64,000 nt of DNA, taken from Tenodera sinensis. Its lineage: Eukaryota > Arthropoda > Insecta > Mantodea > Mantidae. The DNA lies in contig CM060969.1 of NCBI GenBank assembly GCA_030765045.1, positions 45,119,216 to 45,183,215 on the forward strand. The letters run 5' to 3'. The notes under the pieces were generated by a model that was given only the letters and a program-made list of their open reading frames with translations, was not told the origin of the DNA and searched no databases. The position numbers were made by a program, and so were the translations under genes. Shown one piece after another: positions 24,449 to 37,319 of the stretch (position 1 is the first letter of the stretch; each line of letters opens with the position of its first letter).

Positions 24449-25400
24449 AGTTGTGTAAAACCTGAGTTTAGTTATAGATATATTTCTTTAGGTTAGGATG
24501 TTTTAAACTAATTATTATAATTTTATCTTTAGTATCCCATACTACTGATCAACGAAACGCCTTGAAATGACCCCCCGTTTCATGGCTGCTTATGCCAAAT
24601 TTGTATCACTTCTCTAGTATTTGAATTATCTCCATGGCATTTGTCCGTTTTTATTACCTCCTTAGCATTTGTTAATTTGTTTTCGATCAGCTAGCCCCCG
24701 GCCAGCCCTAATTAATTTCTTGTATTTTTTAAAAATCTTTATAGCTTCCTTTTTCGTGGGAAAGTCAATTAAATTCCACTCAATTTTTTATTTTCTTTAG
24801 ATGAGTCAAAAACTTTGTAAGATTACTGTTGATATAATGGTGCATAGAGTATGTCAAGAACATTTACAGGTCATCGAACCTAACGCTGTCGTACAGTAGG
24901 CTAGCAAAGCGAAGGTTCAGTTATTTACAAGGCATGATAAAGTGATCTACATTACACTGAGCAGTTAGTATATGGAAGTACGAGAAACCGCAATTGATTG
25001 CGATTTATTTTATACCGTTCTTAGGTCACAAATATTTCTCTTTATTTCTTGTCTAGTATTGCAGTGGATTTCAAATAGTATACGATTACGTAGGAATGTT
25101 GAACTAACGAGCCACGCTGACCAGACACGGTTACAGGTAGAGGCAATGACCTTTATTATGGTATCCAGCTTCATCTAACAGTAGGGTTATAATCTATGCC
25201 ATTCGTATTAATAGTTATTTATGCATCAAGTCCGCTGAAGGTTTTGCGTACGTGATGCACAGTTTTTTATTAAAATTTCGATATTAAATAAAACAAAGAT
25301 ACTGCAACATGTATAAGAATCCCTAGGAAGCACTGATCACAACAATATGAGATGCGGAGGTAGATGGCAGTGCTTATTCAGATTTCTCTTTCTAAACAAG
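24449..25400. other. Unassigned AT-rich region
   Basis: No gene or shared repeat. A 68-codon frame at 24972 is unrecognised. Confidence 0.4.
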
Positions 25401-25520
25401 AAGCTTATGATCAAAAATGCGGGCGAAAATCTTGAGGAAATTTGAACCCGAGCCAGAATGTCAGCAAAGTTTCGGCACTAGAATGAAAAGGAATGTAATG
25501 TACTTAAAAACTAGTTGTGA
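25401..25520 (-). mobile_element. Possible SINE fragment
   Basis: The minus strand has a B-box-like GGGTTCAAATTTCC (about 25437-25450) preceded by a degenerate head. It is weak evidence on its own. Confidence 0.3.
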
Positions 25521-26484
25521 TTAACATTAATAAATGTATGGCTTGAAGTTCTTGTTTTATGGTCAAGATATTGTTTAAAACGCTGTTAAAGTTGTTGCTG
25601 ACATATGAATTTTGTTTATTACGCCGTTCAAGATTTCTACGACGACTATGTGACTGGGTCACTAAAGAACTGAATTTTCAGTGTGTTAATAGTTTCCTAA
25701 GCAATTGTTTTGAAGACTGTGTGCCAAAAATGTATTAAAATGCGATTACAGTACAGTATCAAGAAATTCCTTGGAGGATTGAAGCATTCATTAAAGTTTA
25801 CCAAAGTTCGTAATTGAATTAAATGTTTACTCATTTATGATTATCCATAATTCATTATATGTGATTTTTAACTACTACTCATGCAACGAACACGAACATT
25901 TTAAAATTCATAGCATCTGAATGTACCTACAGAAATGGCATCACAGTTAAAAGTACCCTTACCAAGGCCAGATAGTAATTTAAACATTTCAAAACTTTCT
26001 TAGCGTTTCCTACGTTTTTGGCACTTCAAAATGTGCCACTAGGTGCACTTTCTGAATAGTTTTCTTCTTATTAAAACTATAAATAAACCAACTAACGTGT
26101 TCAATTCACCATATTATATTCTCTTTAATTCTTACAACAGCTTATTTTTATACTAATAGAGATAAATGTTAGTAAAATGGCTTCATACCTATACTTTATT
26201 TCATTGCAGATAAATAGCTATAGAAACTGAGACGATAGTCAGACAGGTATATGAGAAACGAGTCTTTGCAAGAGTAACCATAAATACTGTCATAAATTAT
26301 TCGAAAAGTCAAAATAATATAAACTAGGATCATTTCGAAAATGGTTAATATCTTAAAAGTTGAACACAAATTCTGTGTTTAAACAGATCTAGATTTTTCC
26401 CACAAGGATGTCTATCTCAAATGTTTATCAGTGATATTTAATTACACGAAATTCACAAACTATTGAAATAAAATTCAAGTTATT
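25521..26484. other. Unassigned AT-rich region
   Basis: No recognised feature. Confidence 0.4.
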
Positions 26485-27325
26485 CCTTTTTATCGAGATT
26501 TCGCCGTAAATATATGTTTTGAAGCGCTCTGAATAAAAAAAGCATTTTTAGAAAAACGTGCTGTGCGCGCGCGTGTGTGTGTATGTGTATGTGTGTGTAT
26601 GTGTGTGTGTATTTATGTCTGTGTGTGTCTGACTGGACAGCATAAATCAAAAATCAGAAGTCGGTTAAAAAACAAAGTTGGTATTTAAGTTTAAAGTCCT
26701 TCAAGGAGGTGACACGAAGATTTTGAAGAAAATTCCTCCACCCTAAAGTACCCTTTACATAGAAAATAAAAAAAAAAAAGACTTATTTTCTTGAAAATGG
26801 CCCTAACGATTTTGATTAAAATGCCATATGCTTGAGGTATTTTTATTACAAATGAAATGTATATCTTTAACTTTCTGGCTATAGCCCATGAAGTCCTAGT
26901 CTGGATGACTTTTGCATAGCTGGTAAACCGCAAGAGATAGAATATTAATTTTATTATACAAAAAATGCAGATTACTAAAGCGCAATTTATACTCGTATCT
27001 AAATGAAATTTTTGTTGTGACCCATTTTCAAGATATTCCTTGTCATTTGGAGTTTTGGAGAAATACTCCTGTCAAAAGGAACATCGCTATTCAGTTTTGT
27101 ATGTGAACCGTGCAAAGAAAATGGAGTTTGAAAGCTTTAAAAGATTTTACTATCGCCCAAAGCGATATTTCCGTTGTATGTCCAAGAAAACGAGTAATAA
27201 TATAATTTATTCAAATGTTTATCTTAACTAACCCGAAGAAGATAGAAGAATAAGGGTTTGCAAGAATGGTTAGTGCAAGAGTAGAGAAAATCATGTGAGT
27301 GCAATATGCTAGAACCTTTTCAGAC
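26485..27325 (+). repeat. Family A copy, 5'-truncated
   Basis: Begins within the TTATCGAGATTTCGCCG block and continues through an internal (GT)n site (26567-26630), ACAGCATAAATCAAAAATC (26638-26656), the CCTCCACCCTAAAGTACCC block, CTGGATGACTTTTGCATAGC, a TCAGTTTTGTATGTGAACCG block and the 3' motif GAGTAGAGAAAATC near 27279-27292. It is about 840 bp and well conserved. Confidence 0.85.
26567..26630. repeat. (GT)n-rich microsatellite in family A
   Basis: A short interrupted GC/GT/GTAT tract at the standard internal position of the repeat. Confidence 0.85.
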
Positions 27326-27432
27326 CCAAAGAATGAAGGAAAATATTTCCAAAAGTAGTTTTGTTGAAAGCCTTCTGTGAAGATGAACTTACAGTTTAAT
27401 GTGTATCAACTTGTCTTTTTTGAGTTATTCTG
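27326..27432. other. Spacer
   Basis: No recognised feature. Confidence 0.4.
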
Positions 27433-27505
27433 CGCACGTGCGCGCGCACACACAACACTTACACACAACATATTAACACACGCGCACACACACATGCACA
27501 CACAC
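27433..27505. repeat. Interrupted (CA)n microsatellite
   Basis: Imperfect CA/GC repeats with AACA interruptions. Confidence 0.85.
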
Positions 27506-28301
27506 CAACCGTATATTAGTCTACCAAGCGAAGTATTTACATCCTTGTTTAGCAAAAACTGAAACATTAATAAAAATGTTTCCAACTGTATAACTATAAT
27601 AATGGTTTGAACCTGTAATATTTTTATTCCTTCACTGTGTGGGGCGTTTTACTAAATTATTGAAATAGTTATTAAATCATACTGACGAAATTACAATGAA
27701 AATTATGAGTAACGTATGCGTTATTTCTTGTTTGCATAATTTGTGGTATTAATTTCAAGTCAAATAAAATTTAAGATTTGTCATTAAAGTGTAAATACTG
27801 GAAACAGCTCTTAAGTTGTACGAGTAATATCTAGAAAAAAATTAAGTTGGAGGTAGTAATCATAAACACAAAACACAAAACACAACTGGGCTCACTGCCT
27901 ACAGTGCATAGTGTTTCTCGAATGTGTTCACTATTACCACACAGAGTAAAATGACTCCAGCACGAAAATTGAAATATTCACGTACTGCTGAACTTGTGCA
28001 AGAATTTAGTGAATATTTACTGCAAATGGTGAAGCCGTTGGATGTAATTTATGCAAAGACATTATCGGCAACGTTCTTTCGTCGACTGTACCTGCTGCAC
28101 CTCTTTGCTGTGATCACGTGAGCTACCCTTCTCACTTCTTGTAGTCCATACTTCGCAACTTATCGTTCCCTGTATAAAGATCCGCTCCCTAATGATAACA
28201 CTAATGTGACTCTGGTTTTCAAAAAGCGTCGTTAAACACAGGTGATATTATTGTTATCCTTGTTAGTTATATATGTATAATATTAACTTATTGGCACCCA
28301 A
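27506..28301. other. Unassigned region
   Basis: Contains a 65-codon plus frame (27924-28121) with no family resemblance that I recognise. Otherwise AT-rich. Confidence 0.35.
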
Positions 28302-28511
28302 CTATGGCTGGTACAAAATTTGATAGCGAATGGTCAACACAAAGTCCAATCAGAGGGTTGCTAGGCCTTGCGGTGTTGTATAGCTAAACATTCTGTGAAT
28401 GTAAACTGCTGATATAACTGTTATTTGCGCCCAAAACATGTATTTGTACAACAGGAAACAGAATAGTAGCAGTCAGGTATCAGCCGCCATTAAATTTTGT
28501 GTTTGACATAG
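28302..28511. mobile_element. Family B TIR element, short complete copy
   Basis: About 210 bp with terminal repeats: left TATGGCTGGTACAAAATTTG and right CCATTAAATTTTGTGTTTGA followed by CATA, inverted with a few mismatches. The interior matches both arms of the 3544-4031 copy (GGTCAACACAAAGTCCAATC; AACAGAATAGTAGCAGTCAG) but lacks the GAGT insert. Confidence 0.65.
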
Positions 28512-29436
28512 CAAGAACATATACAGCTCGTTAGCAGGGTTACCCTCTGTAAAGTGTTGAGTAATGTAAGCAGCTACTCAAAGAAATTGTAGACTTATCC
28601 AAAAAGTTAAACTTCCAGAGAGCGAAACTATTATTTCCTTACCAACCTAAATCTGCCGTTGCTATATCGGCGCCATCTTGTTTACGTAATGGCTAGAACG
28701 CTGTAGGCTGATGGGAACCGGAATTCAATGCTACATTTACATGATACAGAAGAAAAGAAATACAAATTACTAAGATACGAGTTTATTTCATGTTCTTCCA
28801 AAAGTCATCCTGTAGCTATGGAGTTGACATCTAGTTCCTTTCTGGAATTAAACGTTTATAAAGTTTCCGCAATGCTATTAGTATTATGCATGACAATTGT
28901 AAAAGCTTCGATGTAGGTTATACATCCAATTATTCATGGTCTCGACATGCTCATTTCATTCCAGCGATAACTTCTCTGACGAATGTGTATTGCAGTGTTC
29001 TGCCGCTCTTCCATCCCATTACGTTGTGATGTTTACTATGCAAATGAGACCAGAATATTATGTTGTCATTAGTCCGAAGCGCAGATGGTTTCCATGGAAA
29101 CCAAAGTTGTGGTTGGCTGCATCATGATATGTGATTATAGCCGCTGACGTCAGTCATCTCTTTGATGGGAGCGCCTAACTTCTCACGACTTCTCCACAGT
29201 AACAAGCACAGCTATAATTATACAATTATAACGTCTGGCTTTGTAAAAAAAGAAAACTACACTCACAGATAGCAATGCATATGAAGTCATGTGTCATATG
29301 TCGTCTATTTAAAAATAGGCTAAATATGTCACACAGTGGAAATGGGATTATGTAGAATAGAGCTTACATGTGAGAGTACATTTCATATGGTTTTCTTTAG
29401 GTACTTCCAAACAGACCTGATACAACTCCAATGCTG
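28512..29436. other. Unassigned region with GC-richer patches
   Basis: Contains GGCGCCATCTTG (28671-28682), a CTCF/YY1-like site, and GCTGACGTCAG (29141-29151), a full CRE. Two frames of about 62 codons at 28728 and 28936 are unrecognised. No gene model can be supported. Confidence 0.3.
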
Positions 29437-30256
29437 TCAAAATTATAAAAAAGTCTGATGCATTGCAATTACATGCATTTCTCTACTCACTCTTGTTAGA
29501 AATATTCTTAGAAATGCTATTCCTCTTAGATGTTTTTGTTTATACAGACATGTATTAGCAGAAATGATTTCTTTATAGGTACAATGACAAAAAGAGAATA
29601 CAACAGGCTTAGACGAATTTTCAAACCTTTTAAGGGCCAGTCACTATGTAATGACATTGAAATTCCATTCTTTTTCAATGACAAGGAATAAAAAAAGACG
29701 AATACCGACTCCACAATTGAGAAAAATTAAAACCAATAACAAGAAATATCTCGGAAGTGGTTAAAGTCACCATTAATGTATTTGACATTAATGAGATTTA
29801 CATGTTTGTAGTAAGACTTGTATACATATCTGTTATAGTTTAAGCTAAAGAGGTCCAGAATAAATAATACTTCAGAGGCTATTTCCAGGAAATTCAAGAT
29901 ATACATTTCACTAGTCATGTAAATATCTTAAACCTACGGTAATTTAATCAGAATCGTTAGGGCTACCTTCGACAAAACTCAAACTTTTCAAAAATATTCT
30001 ATCTAAAGGGTGTTTTGAGACGGATGGTCTTTTTCTTTTCTTTGGTCGCGTTCTTAAATATCAAGTTTGGTGTTAACGAAGCTTTTTGTTTTGGGTCTCC
30101 TCTGTTAAGAAACAGACACACATACACAGAGACCCTTTTCTAAAAATGCTTTTTGTGGATAGAGCAAGTTTGAAAATGTGTAGGTACTCCAGTGAAATCT
30201 TTCTGTCGAATCTTTGGTTCGATTGTAATACTCCCTGTACTTACTGAAATTATATA
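29437..30256 (-). repeat. Family A copy, minus, diverged
   Basis: Minus strand: the 3' end CTGATGCATTGCAATT with TTTCTCTACT (29478-29487) is at the left. The middle holds blocks equivalent to the GGAGATATTCC and CCTGGAAATAGCC regions. The right (5') end carries AAAATGCTTTTTGTGG and the TCTTTGGTTCGATTG block. About 820 bp, but more diverged than the copies at 2432 or 38600. Confidence 0.7.
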
Positions 30257-30589
30257 CGCAGTACAGAAAATAAAAATTGGAAAGAATTTAATCTATTACA
30301 ATTACACAAACTTCTCTACTCCATTATTTATCTCTTATCTGTTGCACAAATCACATAAATTCATGGTACTTTCTCTAATGCTTACCTACAGTGTATAATG
30401 TTGAGATTGTATCAGAGGCCCGTTTTGAGGCCCCATGAGCCAGCACCGAAGCTGTACTACACCGCGCAGTAAAATACAATATTAATACATATTGAATAGC
30501 TTTTGTTGCAAAGTGGCTGTCCTGCTTGTTTACATTTTTCAGTACCTTGGAAATATACATCTAAAATAATGTTTTCAATCGTCTTATGC
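30257..30589. other. Unassigned spacer
   Basis: AT-rich with a short GC-richer patch at 30410-30480. No feature recognised. Confidence 0.35.
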
Positions 30590-30665
30590 ATAGTCAGGGT
30601 TCGAACTCGGGGCAAATGGCTCGGCAGCTATTCTACCCTGAATGCTTAGGCGTAGCTACACAGTC
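30590..30665 (-). mobile_element. tRNA-like SINE fragment, minus
   Basis: Minus strand: AGCATTCAGGGTAGAATAGC (A-box-like) and GAGTTCGAACCCTG (B-box) with tRNA-like spacing. The anticodon arm is not convincing. Confidence 0.45.
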
Positions 30666-32046
30666 TATTAACGCTTTACTACATAAATTATTTTTCTACA
30701 TATGCAGCTCTTCTTATAATTCCTAAACCGGTCTTTGTCACAGGTTCTTAATGGAAGTGATTCAAATATCCATGTAGTAAGGACGAGCAAAATAAACTAG
30801 CCGTTCTCTCAGTGATTGCACTTAAATGAACCTCTGGTAAAGGATGGGGGGAGCCCACGTAAAATAACCGGTTGCGTGGATGAGTTTATATGACTTCAGT
30901 TGAACGGAATTTGCTTTTCATTCTGAAAGCAAGCCACAACAGTATTCAAACAGTGTGATATTTTATGATATAAAATACATTCAAATACCAGTTTTTTATT
31001 GTTGAATGTTAATGCAATATCAAAATAAGAAAGAAAAAAGCTTAAAATAAAAAATATTTATTATATTTCATTTATTTTATTTCATTGTGATTTTTTTTTC
31101 TTTCTGTTTTTTTTGTGTAACATTGTACCACAAAGAAAGCTATGAACAAGTATCATGCTTGCTACGAAATAAACAGTAAATAACGGTTCTTCTTAAAGAA
31201 CAATTTAAAAAGTAGCTGTGAAAATAAATCAGGTATTTATTTTGTGCTCCTGTTTGTCCATCATAAAAACTATTGAACATAGTTTCAATACAGAAAAGCA
31301 GGCAGGAGGCTGATACACCAAAGTGTTTCGTATATGCAATCGAATTACATATTGTTCACCAGAGAATGGCGCTTTAACATGCTTTAGTACAAACAATAGA
31401 ACATTCCAACAAACAACAGCGAATACTTTGGAAACTGTTTATGCTATAAAAATAACTATTTTACAAAAAGCACCTTGATTTTCCTTAAGCACTTTTGTCT
31501 ACCCCTTATGGTTTATCACTTTAACTGAAAACTAGGATAAAGCTGAAGAGAGCTTCATAATATAGTCACACTTTGAGAAAATATAACAATAGCTAAAGAG
31601 CTTCCACGTTACAAACATCTTTGGCCAAAAGATTTTTGTTACATTATCGCCTAGACAAACGCCTGCTAATGGCAATCAGCTGATCAATTCCCATCATGTG
31701 AAATCATAATTGCATTTGTATATCTAGTTACCATTAAAATTGTAATGTAACGTTTTAACTGCATTAATTTCTTCTTTATTAATTCTTAAATTTTAATATA
31801 CATATATTGATATATTGTTTATATTTACGTACTTAAAATTGATTATTAATTTATTATAATTAGTTTTATATAATTGTAATTAACAAAAAGATTGGTTGTA
31901 AGGTATACATTGTCTTCTTGGCAATGAGGAAGGTTCATTAAATATGTGATTTCTTAGGGTGATGATGTGATTCTGACAATTGACAGCGTCTTTAAATAAA
32001 AAGATAACAGCAAAAACAATAAAAAAATAATAACAATAATAAAAAT
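30666..32046. other. Unassigned AT-rich region
   Basis: About 1.4 kb, extremely AT-rich from 30960 on, with T-rich runs at 31090-31120. Nothing recognised. Confidence 0.4.
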
Positions 32047-32197
32047 AAGTGAGTGAGTAAGTAGTGAGTGAGTGAGTGAGTGAGTGACTGAGTGAGTGAC
32101 TGAGTGAGTGACTGAGTGAGTGACTGAGTGAGTGAGTGAGTGAGTGAGTGAGTGAGTGAGTGAGTGAGTAGGGTTAAAGGGCACGTCGACAGCTAGT
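32047..32197 (+). repeat. (GAGT)n microsatellite plus anchor
   Basis: About 30 GAGT units with regular GACT interruptions run into GGTTAAAGGGCACGTCGACA (32172-32191), the anchor seen at 3871, 24335 and 54492. It directly abuts a truncated family A copy. Confidence 0.92.
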
Positions 32198-32490
32198 CCG
32201 TAAGAGGTAGACCAAATTTTACTGTACAAAAAATGTAGATCTTGTTAAAACGCAATTTATGTCCAAATGACATTTTTTGGGGGGAGTAAACCACTTCCTT
32301 GTTATTTGTGCGAGTTTGGGAGATGATGTTCTGTCAAATGAAACATCGTTGTTGGTTTTTTATATGTTAACAATGCAAAGAGAATGGAATTTGAAAGCTT
32401 TAAAAGATCTATCACTCAAAGCCTACTGTATTCCCATATTCCCCTTGCTACTACAAGAAAATAAGCAACAAGATAATTTTTATAAATGTT
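32198..32490 (+). repeat. Family A 3' fragment
   Basis: Begins inside the CGTAAGAGGTAGACCAAATT block and continues through the 3' third, including TCAAAGCCTACTGTATTCCC (32415-32434). It is truncated at the junction with the GAGT anchor. Confidence 0.75.
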
Positions 32491-33701
32491 TATACAACGA
32501 ATTTGCAAATTTTACTTGGCAAGGAAAACTGCAGAAGAACAAAACTCGGTTAATTAAACCTAGACTACGCAAAATCTGAAGTGAGTACTTTAGTTTCCAT
32601 TGAACCTGCTGCAATACCAAAATATGTTGCAAGAGCTTAGGTTATGAGGAAGGCTATGAGTAACTTCAAGAAATTAAATTAACAATGCAAGTACCCTCAC
32701 GTTTGATGTAGTTTTATAGGTCCATGTTCAAACTGCAACAGAAAATAGGATTAGGTTTCGAAAACATTTATTGCTTCAATATTTTACGTCTGGCAAATAG
32801 ATTGGGGTCAATCCGGGATTGTGCCAAAAGGAGATGAAACATTTTGGAGCTCCTATTTCTGTTATCGCCCTTCATTCCAAGGTAATATAAAAGAAAAAAT
32901 AGGATAAACGGTCTGGGAAAAGGTGATAAACTTATGAGAAAAGCAGAACTGGAAATAACTTCAGAAAGGAAATCCTCATTGTCACCTCCAACTTTACTGC
33001 GTGTAGGAAGAAAACAAACGAATTTCTTGTGTGTAAGGGTGGGGGAGGAAGGAAGAGAAGAAATATAAAAACTGTAAGGATAGGATGCTGAGTAAGAGGA
33101 AATGCACAGAAAGTCCGAGCCACTATGTTGGAAGCATGTCACGTACCCGGGATATGTACCAATGCAGCCCGAATGTCTGTAGCTTCCGAGTTGGTACAAA
33201 CTTGTATACAATGTTTATAGCTGCAAGTCTGTGAATATATCAAATTATATCCGGTCTGGGGCTCTAGAAGCAGGCATACACTAAGAGACGCCAATAGTTT
33301 AGTGGCCAGAGCATTTGTCTCAAAGAATGTCGAAGCACGAAAGAGTCTAATGATGCAAGTGCCTTCCACAAGAGAAAGCCCTTGGGAAATTACTGACGAT
33401 GAAATACACAGCTAAGAGTAGCTGTCCCAGTTTATGACAACCTCCATCAATTGCATTAGTGCAAATCTACTAAAACGAAGAAGTAAATGTTGAGTACGTT
33501 TGCTGAAAATGTTTACCATTTTTGTATCATGGAAATAAAAATATTATAAAAATACACTGCATGAAAGAATAACATACATCAATCCACTGCAAAACTTCCT
33601 TACCTCCAGAAGGGTGTATATTATGAAACCACAAAATATTTAATGCTCTTCCCAATGACCTTAATGGAAAAGTTGGCAATTTCAATGCTTTCAAAATTCC
33701 T
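32491..33701. other. Unassigned region
   Basis: Contains a 147-codon minus frame (32768-33211) that is not low-complexity but resembles no family I recognise. It is more likely a chance frame or a decayed element. A-box-like TAGTTTAGTGGCCAGAGC (33295-33312) hints at a SINE without a B-box. Confidence 0.3.
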
Positions 33702-34206
33702 GCAAAACATTTTTAATCTGTACAAGATTATCTGTATGACATATTATCCTTTTAATGTTTATGTAGCTTTATAAGTAGTTTCTAGCTGCTTTAGTGACAA
33801 ATCATTGTCAATTGCATTTGATGGCTGCTCGTAAACTGCTTAAATTTAGTGTATTGAACAGCTGACAATAGACATTGCTAATTAAATAACAAAATAATGA
33901 GACGTGACAGAAGAAGCCTAGTGAAAATTTAAAATAAAGTTAAATATTTGTATTTGTAAATACACATGTTATTCTTATAACTGCACTGAAGAATTGATTT
34001 GATTTCTGAATAAAATTATCCCTGCTTTATTTAATTTTTTTCTTTCCCATATTGCCCACATATAATGTATTCGTTATGCACAATATTCTAATCTAATGAC
34101 TATGTCCAAATGCGCTGTACTGTACATTTTCATTGACATCTTCAATGCTCGTGGGCCTTTATGTATGTGAACTCGCTGAACACAATCCAATTAATATAAT
34201 CGTATC
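33702..34206 (+). repeat. Dispersed repeat F, copy 1
   Basis: About 0.5 kb matching the reverse complement of 38005-38470. Shared blocks include CTGCTTTAGTGACAAA (33789-33804), CATTGTCAATTGCATTTGAT (33807-33826), AAATAAAGTTAAAT (33931-33944) and GAACTCGCTGAACACAATCC (34168-34187). No open frame or terminal repeat. The class is unknown. Confidence 0.75.
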
Positions 34207-34862
34207 CAATACAGTGACAAAGTTTGCAGTGTGATCAACTAATTTGGTTTACATGCCAAATACCCGTATTTTTAAGAGGCATTTCATTCGAAAGATCATA
34301 TAACAAGTGAATGAATAAACTGCCTGAAATTATGTTCAAATGAATCCGGAGTCCTTGGAGCTTAAATTATTGCAAGTCACTCAGCAGTTTAGAGTGTATT
34401 AAATATTTCTTATTGTACTTCCATTTTTTTTTCATACTCCCACAGTAGAGATTATTTAATTTTACTTAAAGAAAAATCTTACGTGTTGCAATCACATGAA
34501 CTTCTCCGCTAACTCTTCTACTAACCTAACACTATAGTGACATCGTTGGTCTTTTGAGGAAACATAACTGTTTTATCGTAGAATTATCGTAATTTGAAAT
34601 GGAAATTTCTTGGGCAAAGGAGATAAGAACCGAATTGCCTATACGTTTTGTTGCATTGCTTGGGTTTACATATTCGCATATGCAAATGCAAATATGCGAT
34701 TCAAGACACACCTATTCGTGTGCCTGACAGACGGTAACATATGGTATGGAGAGTATCAATAAACACAGCTGTATTTTGGAAATATAGACCTGTGTAAAAG
34801 GCGCTGCAACACAATGTGGGACATAGAAACATTCTGCTCTTCTAATTCGCTCATTTTTGTTC
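34207..34862. other. Unassigned AT-rich region
   Basis: Near 34671-34702 two overlapping octamer-like motifs (ATGCAAATGCAAAT) sit within an imperfect inverted repeat. No gene recognised. Confidence 0.35.
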
Positions 34863-35369
34863 ATGGCTGTACCGCCGCCACCGCCGCCACCACCACCACC
34901 ACCACCGCCACCACCACCACCACCACCACCGCCACCGACGCCAAAACCACCGCCGCCACCACCACCACCGCCGCCACCGCCACCACTACCACCACCACCA
35001 CCGCCACCACCACCACCACCACCGCCACCACCACCACCACCACCACCACCACCACCACCGCCGCCGCCGCCACCACCACCACCACCACCGCCACCACCAC
35101 CACCACCACCACCGCCACCACCGCCACCGACGCCAAAACCACCACCACCACCACCACCGCCACCACCACCACCACCACCGCCACCGCCACCGCCACCACC
35201 ACCACCACCACCGCCACCACCGCCGCCACCACCACCACCACCACCACCACCACCGCCACCACCACCGCCACCACCACCACCACCACCGCCACCGACGCCA
35301 AAACCACCGCCGCCGCCACCACCACCACCACCACCGCCACCACCACCACCACCACCACCACCACCACCA

Positions 35370-35404
<35 letters not shown>

Positions 35405-35870
35405 ACCGCCACCGACGCCAGAACCACCGCCGCCGCCACCACCACCACCACCACCGCCGCCACCACCACCACCGCCACCACCGCCACCACCACCACCGCC
35501 GCCACCACCACCACCACCACCACCACCACCGCCACCACCACCACCACCACCACCACCACCACCACCACCGCCACCACCACCACCACCACCGCCACCACCG
35601 CCACCGACGCCAAAACCACCGCCGCCGCCACCACCACCACCACCACCGCCACCACCACCACCGCCACCACCACCACCACCACCACCGCCGCCACCACCAC
35701 CACCACCGCCACCGCCACCACCACCACCACCACCGCCACCACCACCACCACCACCACCGCCACCACCGCCACCGACGCCAAAACCACCGCCGCCGCCACC
35801 ACCACCACCGCCGCCACCACCACCACCGCCGCCACCGCCACCACTACCACCACCGACGCCACCACCACCA
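34863..35870. repeat. 1-kb (CCR)n satellite with higher-order spacers
   Basis: About 1 kb of CCA/CCG trinucleotides. A distinct spacer, ACCGACGCCAAAACC, recurs with its GACGCC core at 34937, 35129, 35294, 35414 (AGAACC variant), 35606 and 35774; a GACGCC without the AAAACC part lies at 35855. Intervals are 192, 165, 120, 192, 168 and 81 bp, all multiples of three. Because it is made of CCR triplets it stays open in several frames: Pro-rich from ATG 34857 to a stop near 35886, Thr/Ala-rich from 34814, and Val/Ala-rich on the minus strand. None has a domain, signal peptide or flanking gene structure, so I treat it as a tandem repeat. Confidence 0.95.
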
Positions 35871-37084
35871 AGGAAATATGTATACTAATATGTAATGAAA
35901 AAACCTTATGCAAATTGAATCCACAGATGTAGAATTAATTCATAAATAAATGTTTTATAATCTTAAATCTAAAAATGAACCATAATAAGTTAGTAAACAG
36001 CACTACTTTGTTACTTTTATGAAATTAAAATCGAGCATCACTATCAAGAGTCTTCTCATCCATACTTCTGTGACATAAGCATTTTTTTCCATTAACTGCA
36101 GCTTATTAAAGTGAAGAGGTGTGGGCTAATCTGTGTATATGTTTTATAAATATCAGTGAAGCACATATTTTTCATCCATTATCAAAGAAGGCATTTTAGA
36201 ATTCAAGTTAATATAAATTTCAATTTATCACCCTGTATAATAGGTAGGAAGGTTATAACCCTCTGAGCAAGCAATCGCTGAACCTGCTATAACAGCAAAA
36301 AGTATTAAACCGCACATTTATTTTTCCATTTCCAATATAAAGAACCGAAGTAAGACAACCCAATGATTTTAACACAAACCACCCATCCCGTTTTCTCAGT
36401 TTCCCACACAAAAACCTTTGAAGGAAAGTGTCTTCTTTGTTAAATTTGTAGAATGAAAATGCAACAGTTTGCATGTACAATCCTGTTCTGCAATTACTTT
36501 TTCTTCCATTTTTGTTTCACTTAACTGCTCATCCATGGTTCTACAGCAAAAACGTGTTTCTACTTCAGGAAAGCAAATAGCAAGTCTGGTACATTCAACG
36601 GCATGTCTCGTATCACATCGACTATGTAAAAAGACTACGTGAGTTCGCAGAATAAATAGGACATTCAGCTTTCTTTATGTTCTCGTTTTGTTGTCAGCAA
36701 CAAATAGAGTAACAAATTACTGAGACAATCTAAGCGTTTTATAGAAACGACGAAAATGTCTCAAGAAATGTTACTAGAGGTTTTACTAACAAAGTTAGGT
36801 AGAAGGCTTCATTGCCTACAAGAAAATCTTGCACAACCAGTATTTAAGGTAAATAAATAAACCCATTAAATCCCTCTAGGGCAGGGGTCTCCTACCACTG
36901 TAGGGATGTGATCAAGACTCTCCCAGGGTGAGCTAGTCTCTTCTAATGTCATTGTATTTCTATCTTAAGTTAGTTGTCCTATAATTTGCTTCAACTTTAC
37001 TCTATCACACGCTTCTCTTCAGAGATCCTCTTATTTGAGGTGTTGAAGTCAAATTGTTTCAGTAGAATTAGTTCGCTGTTGTCC
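35871..37084. other. Unassigned AT-rich region
   Basis: A short segment at 36886-36905, GCAGGGGTCTCCTACCACTG, resembles a hAT terminal repeat, but no partner end was found. Otherwise nothing recognised. Confidence 0.35.
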
Positions 37085-37275
37085 GTGGTTGCGAAGACTG
37101 TGTAAACCGACTGGGAGCGACCAGCTTGCTGACCACGTCTCACCATCCAATACTGCATCCCATTCATAAATCCAGAGGTGAGTAAAGGTGGGGACGCAGC
37201 GGCTGGGCGGGGCCTTCACCCTGTTATGGGTTTCAAGGTAGAGATAAGAGTATTTACAGAGGGGATTCCACACTG
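37085..37275 (+). repeat. GC-rich dispersed repeat G, copy 1
   Basis: Shares order and sequence with 46880-47035: GCTGACCACGTCTCACC versus GCTGATCACGTCCCACC, TACTGCATCCC, AGAGGTGAG, GACGCAGCGGC and a GGGGTT-type end. Probably a SINE body or the 3' end of an unidentified retroelement. Confidence 0.6.
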
Positions 37276-37319
37276 AGGACTATTATATGTGAAATACCGG
37301 GAGGAAGGAATGAAATGAG

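Noticed and set aside
24971..25178. 68-codon plus-strand frame near 25 kb
   Set aside because: Short, AT-rich, without recognised similarity, and consistent with chance.
32768..33211. 147-codon minus-strand frame as a gene
   Set aside because: Not low-complexity, but no recognised domain, no promoter or splice context, and a length that can occur by chance in a 64-kb window. Left as unassigned.
34814..35932. Long Thr/Ala-, Pro- and Val/Ala-rich open frames on both strands
   Set aside because: They are translations of a CCR trinucleotide satellite. All frames are open because the repeat contains no stop triplets. There is no flanking exon structure or domain.
36886..36905. Start of a hAT element (CAGGGGTCTCC-type end)
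   Set aside because: No matching inverted end or 8-bp duplication could be found nearby.
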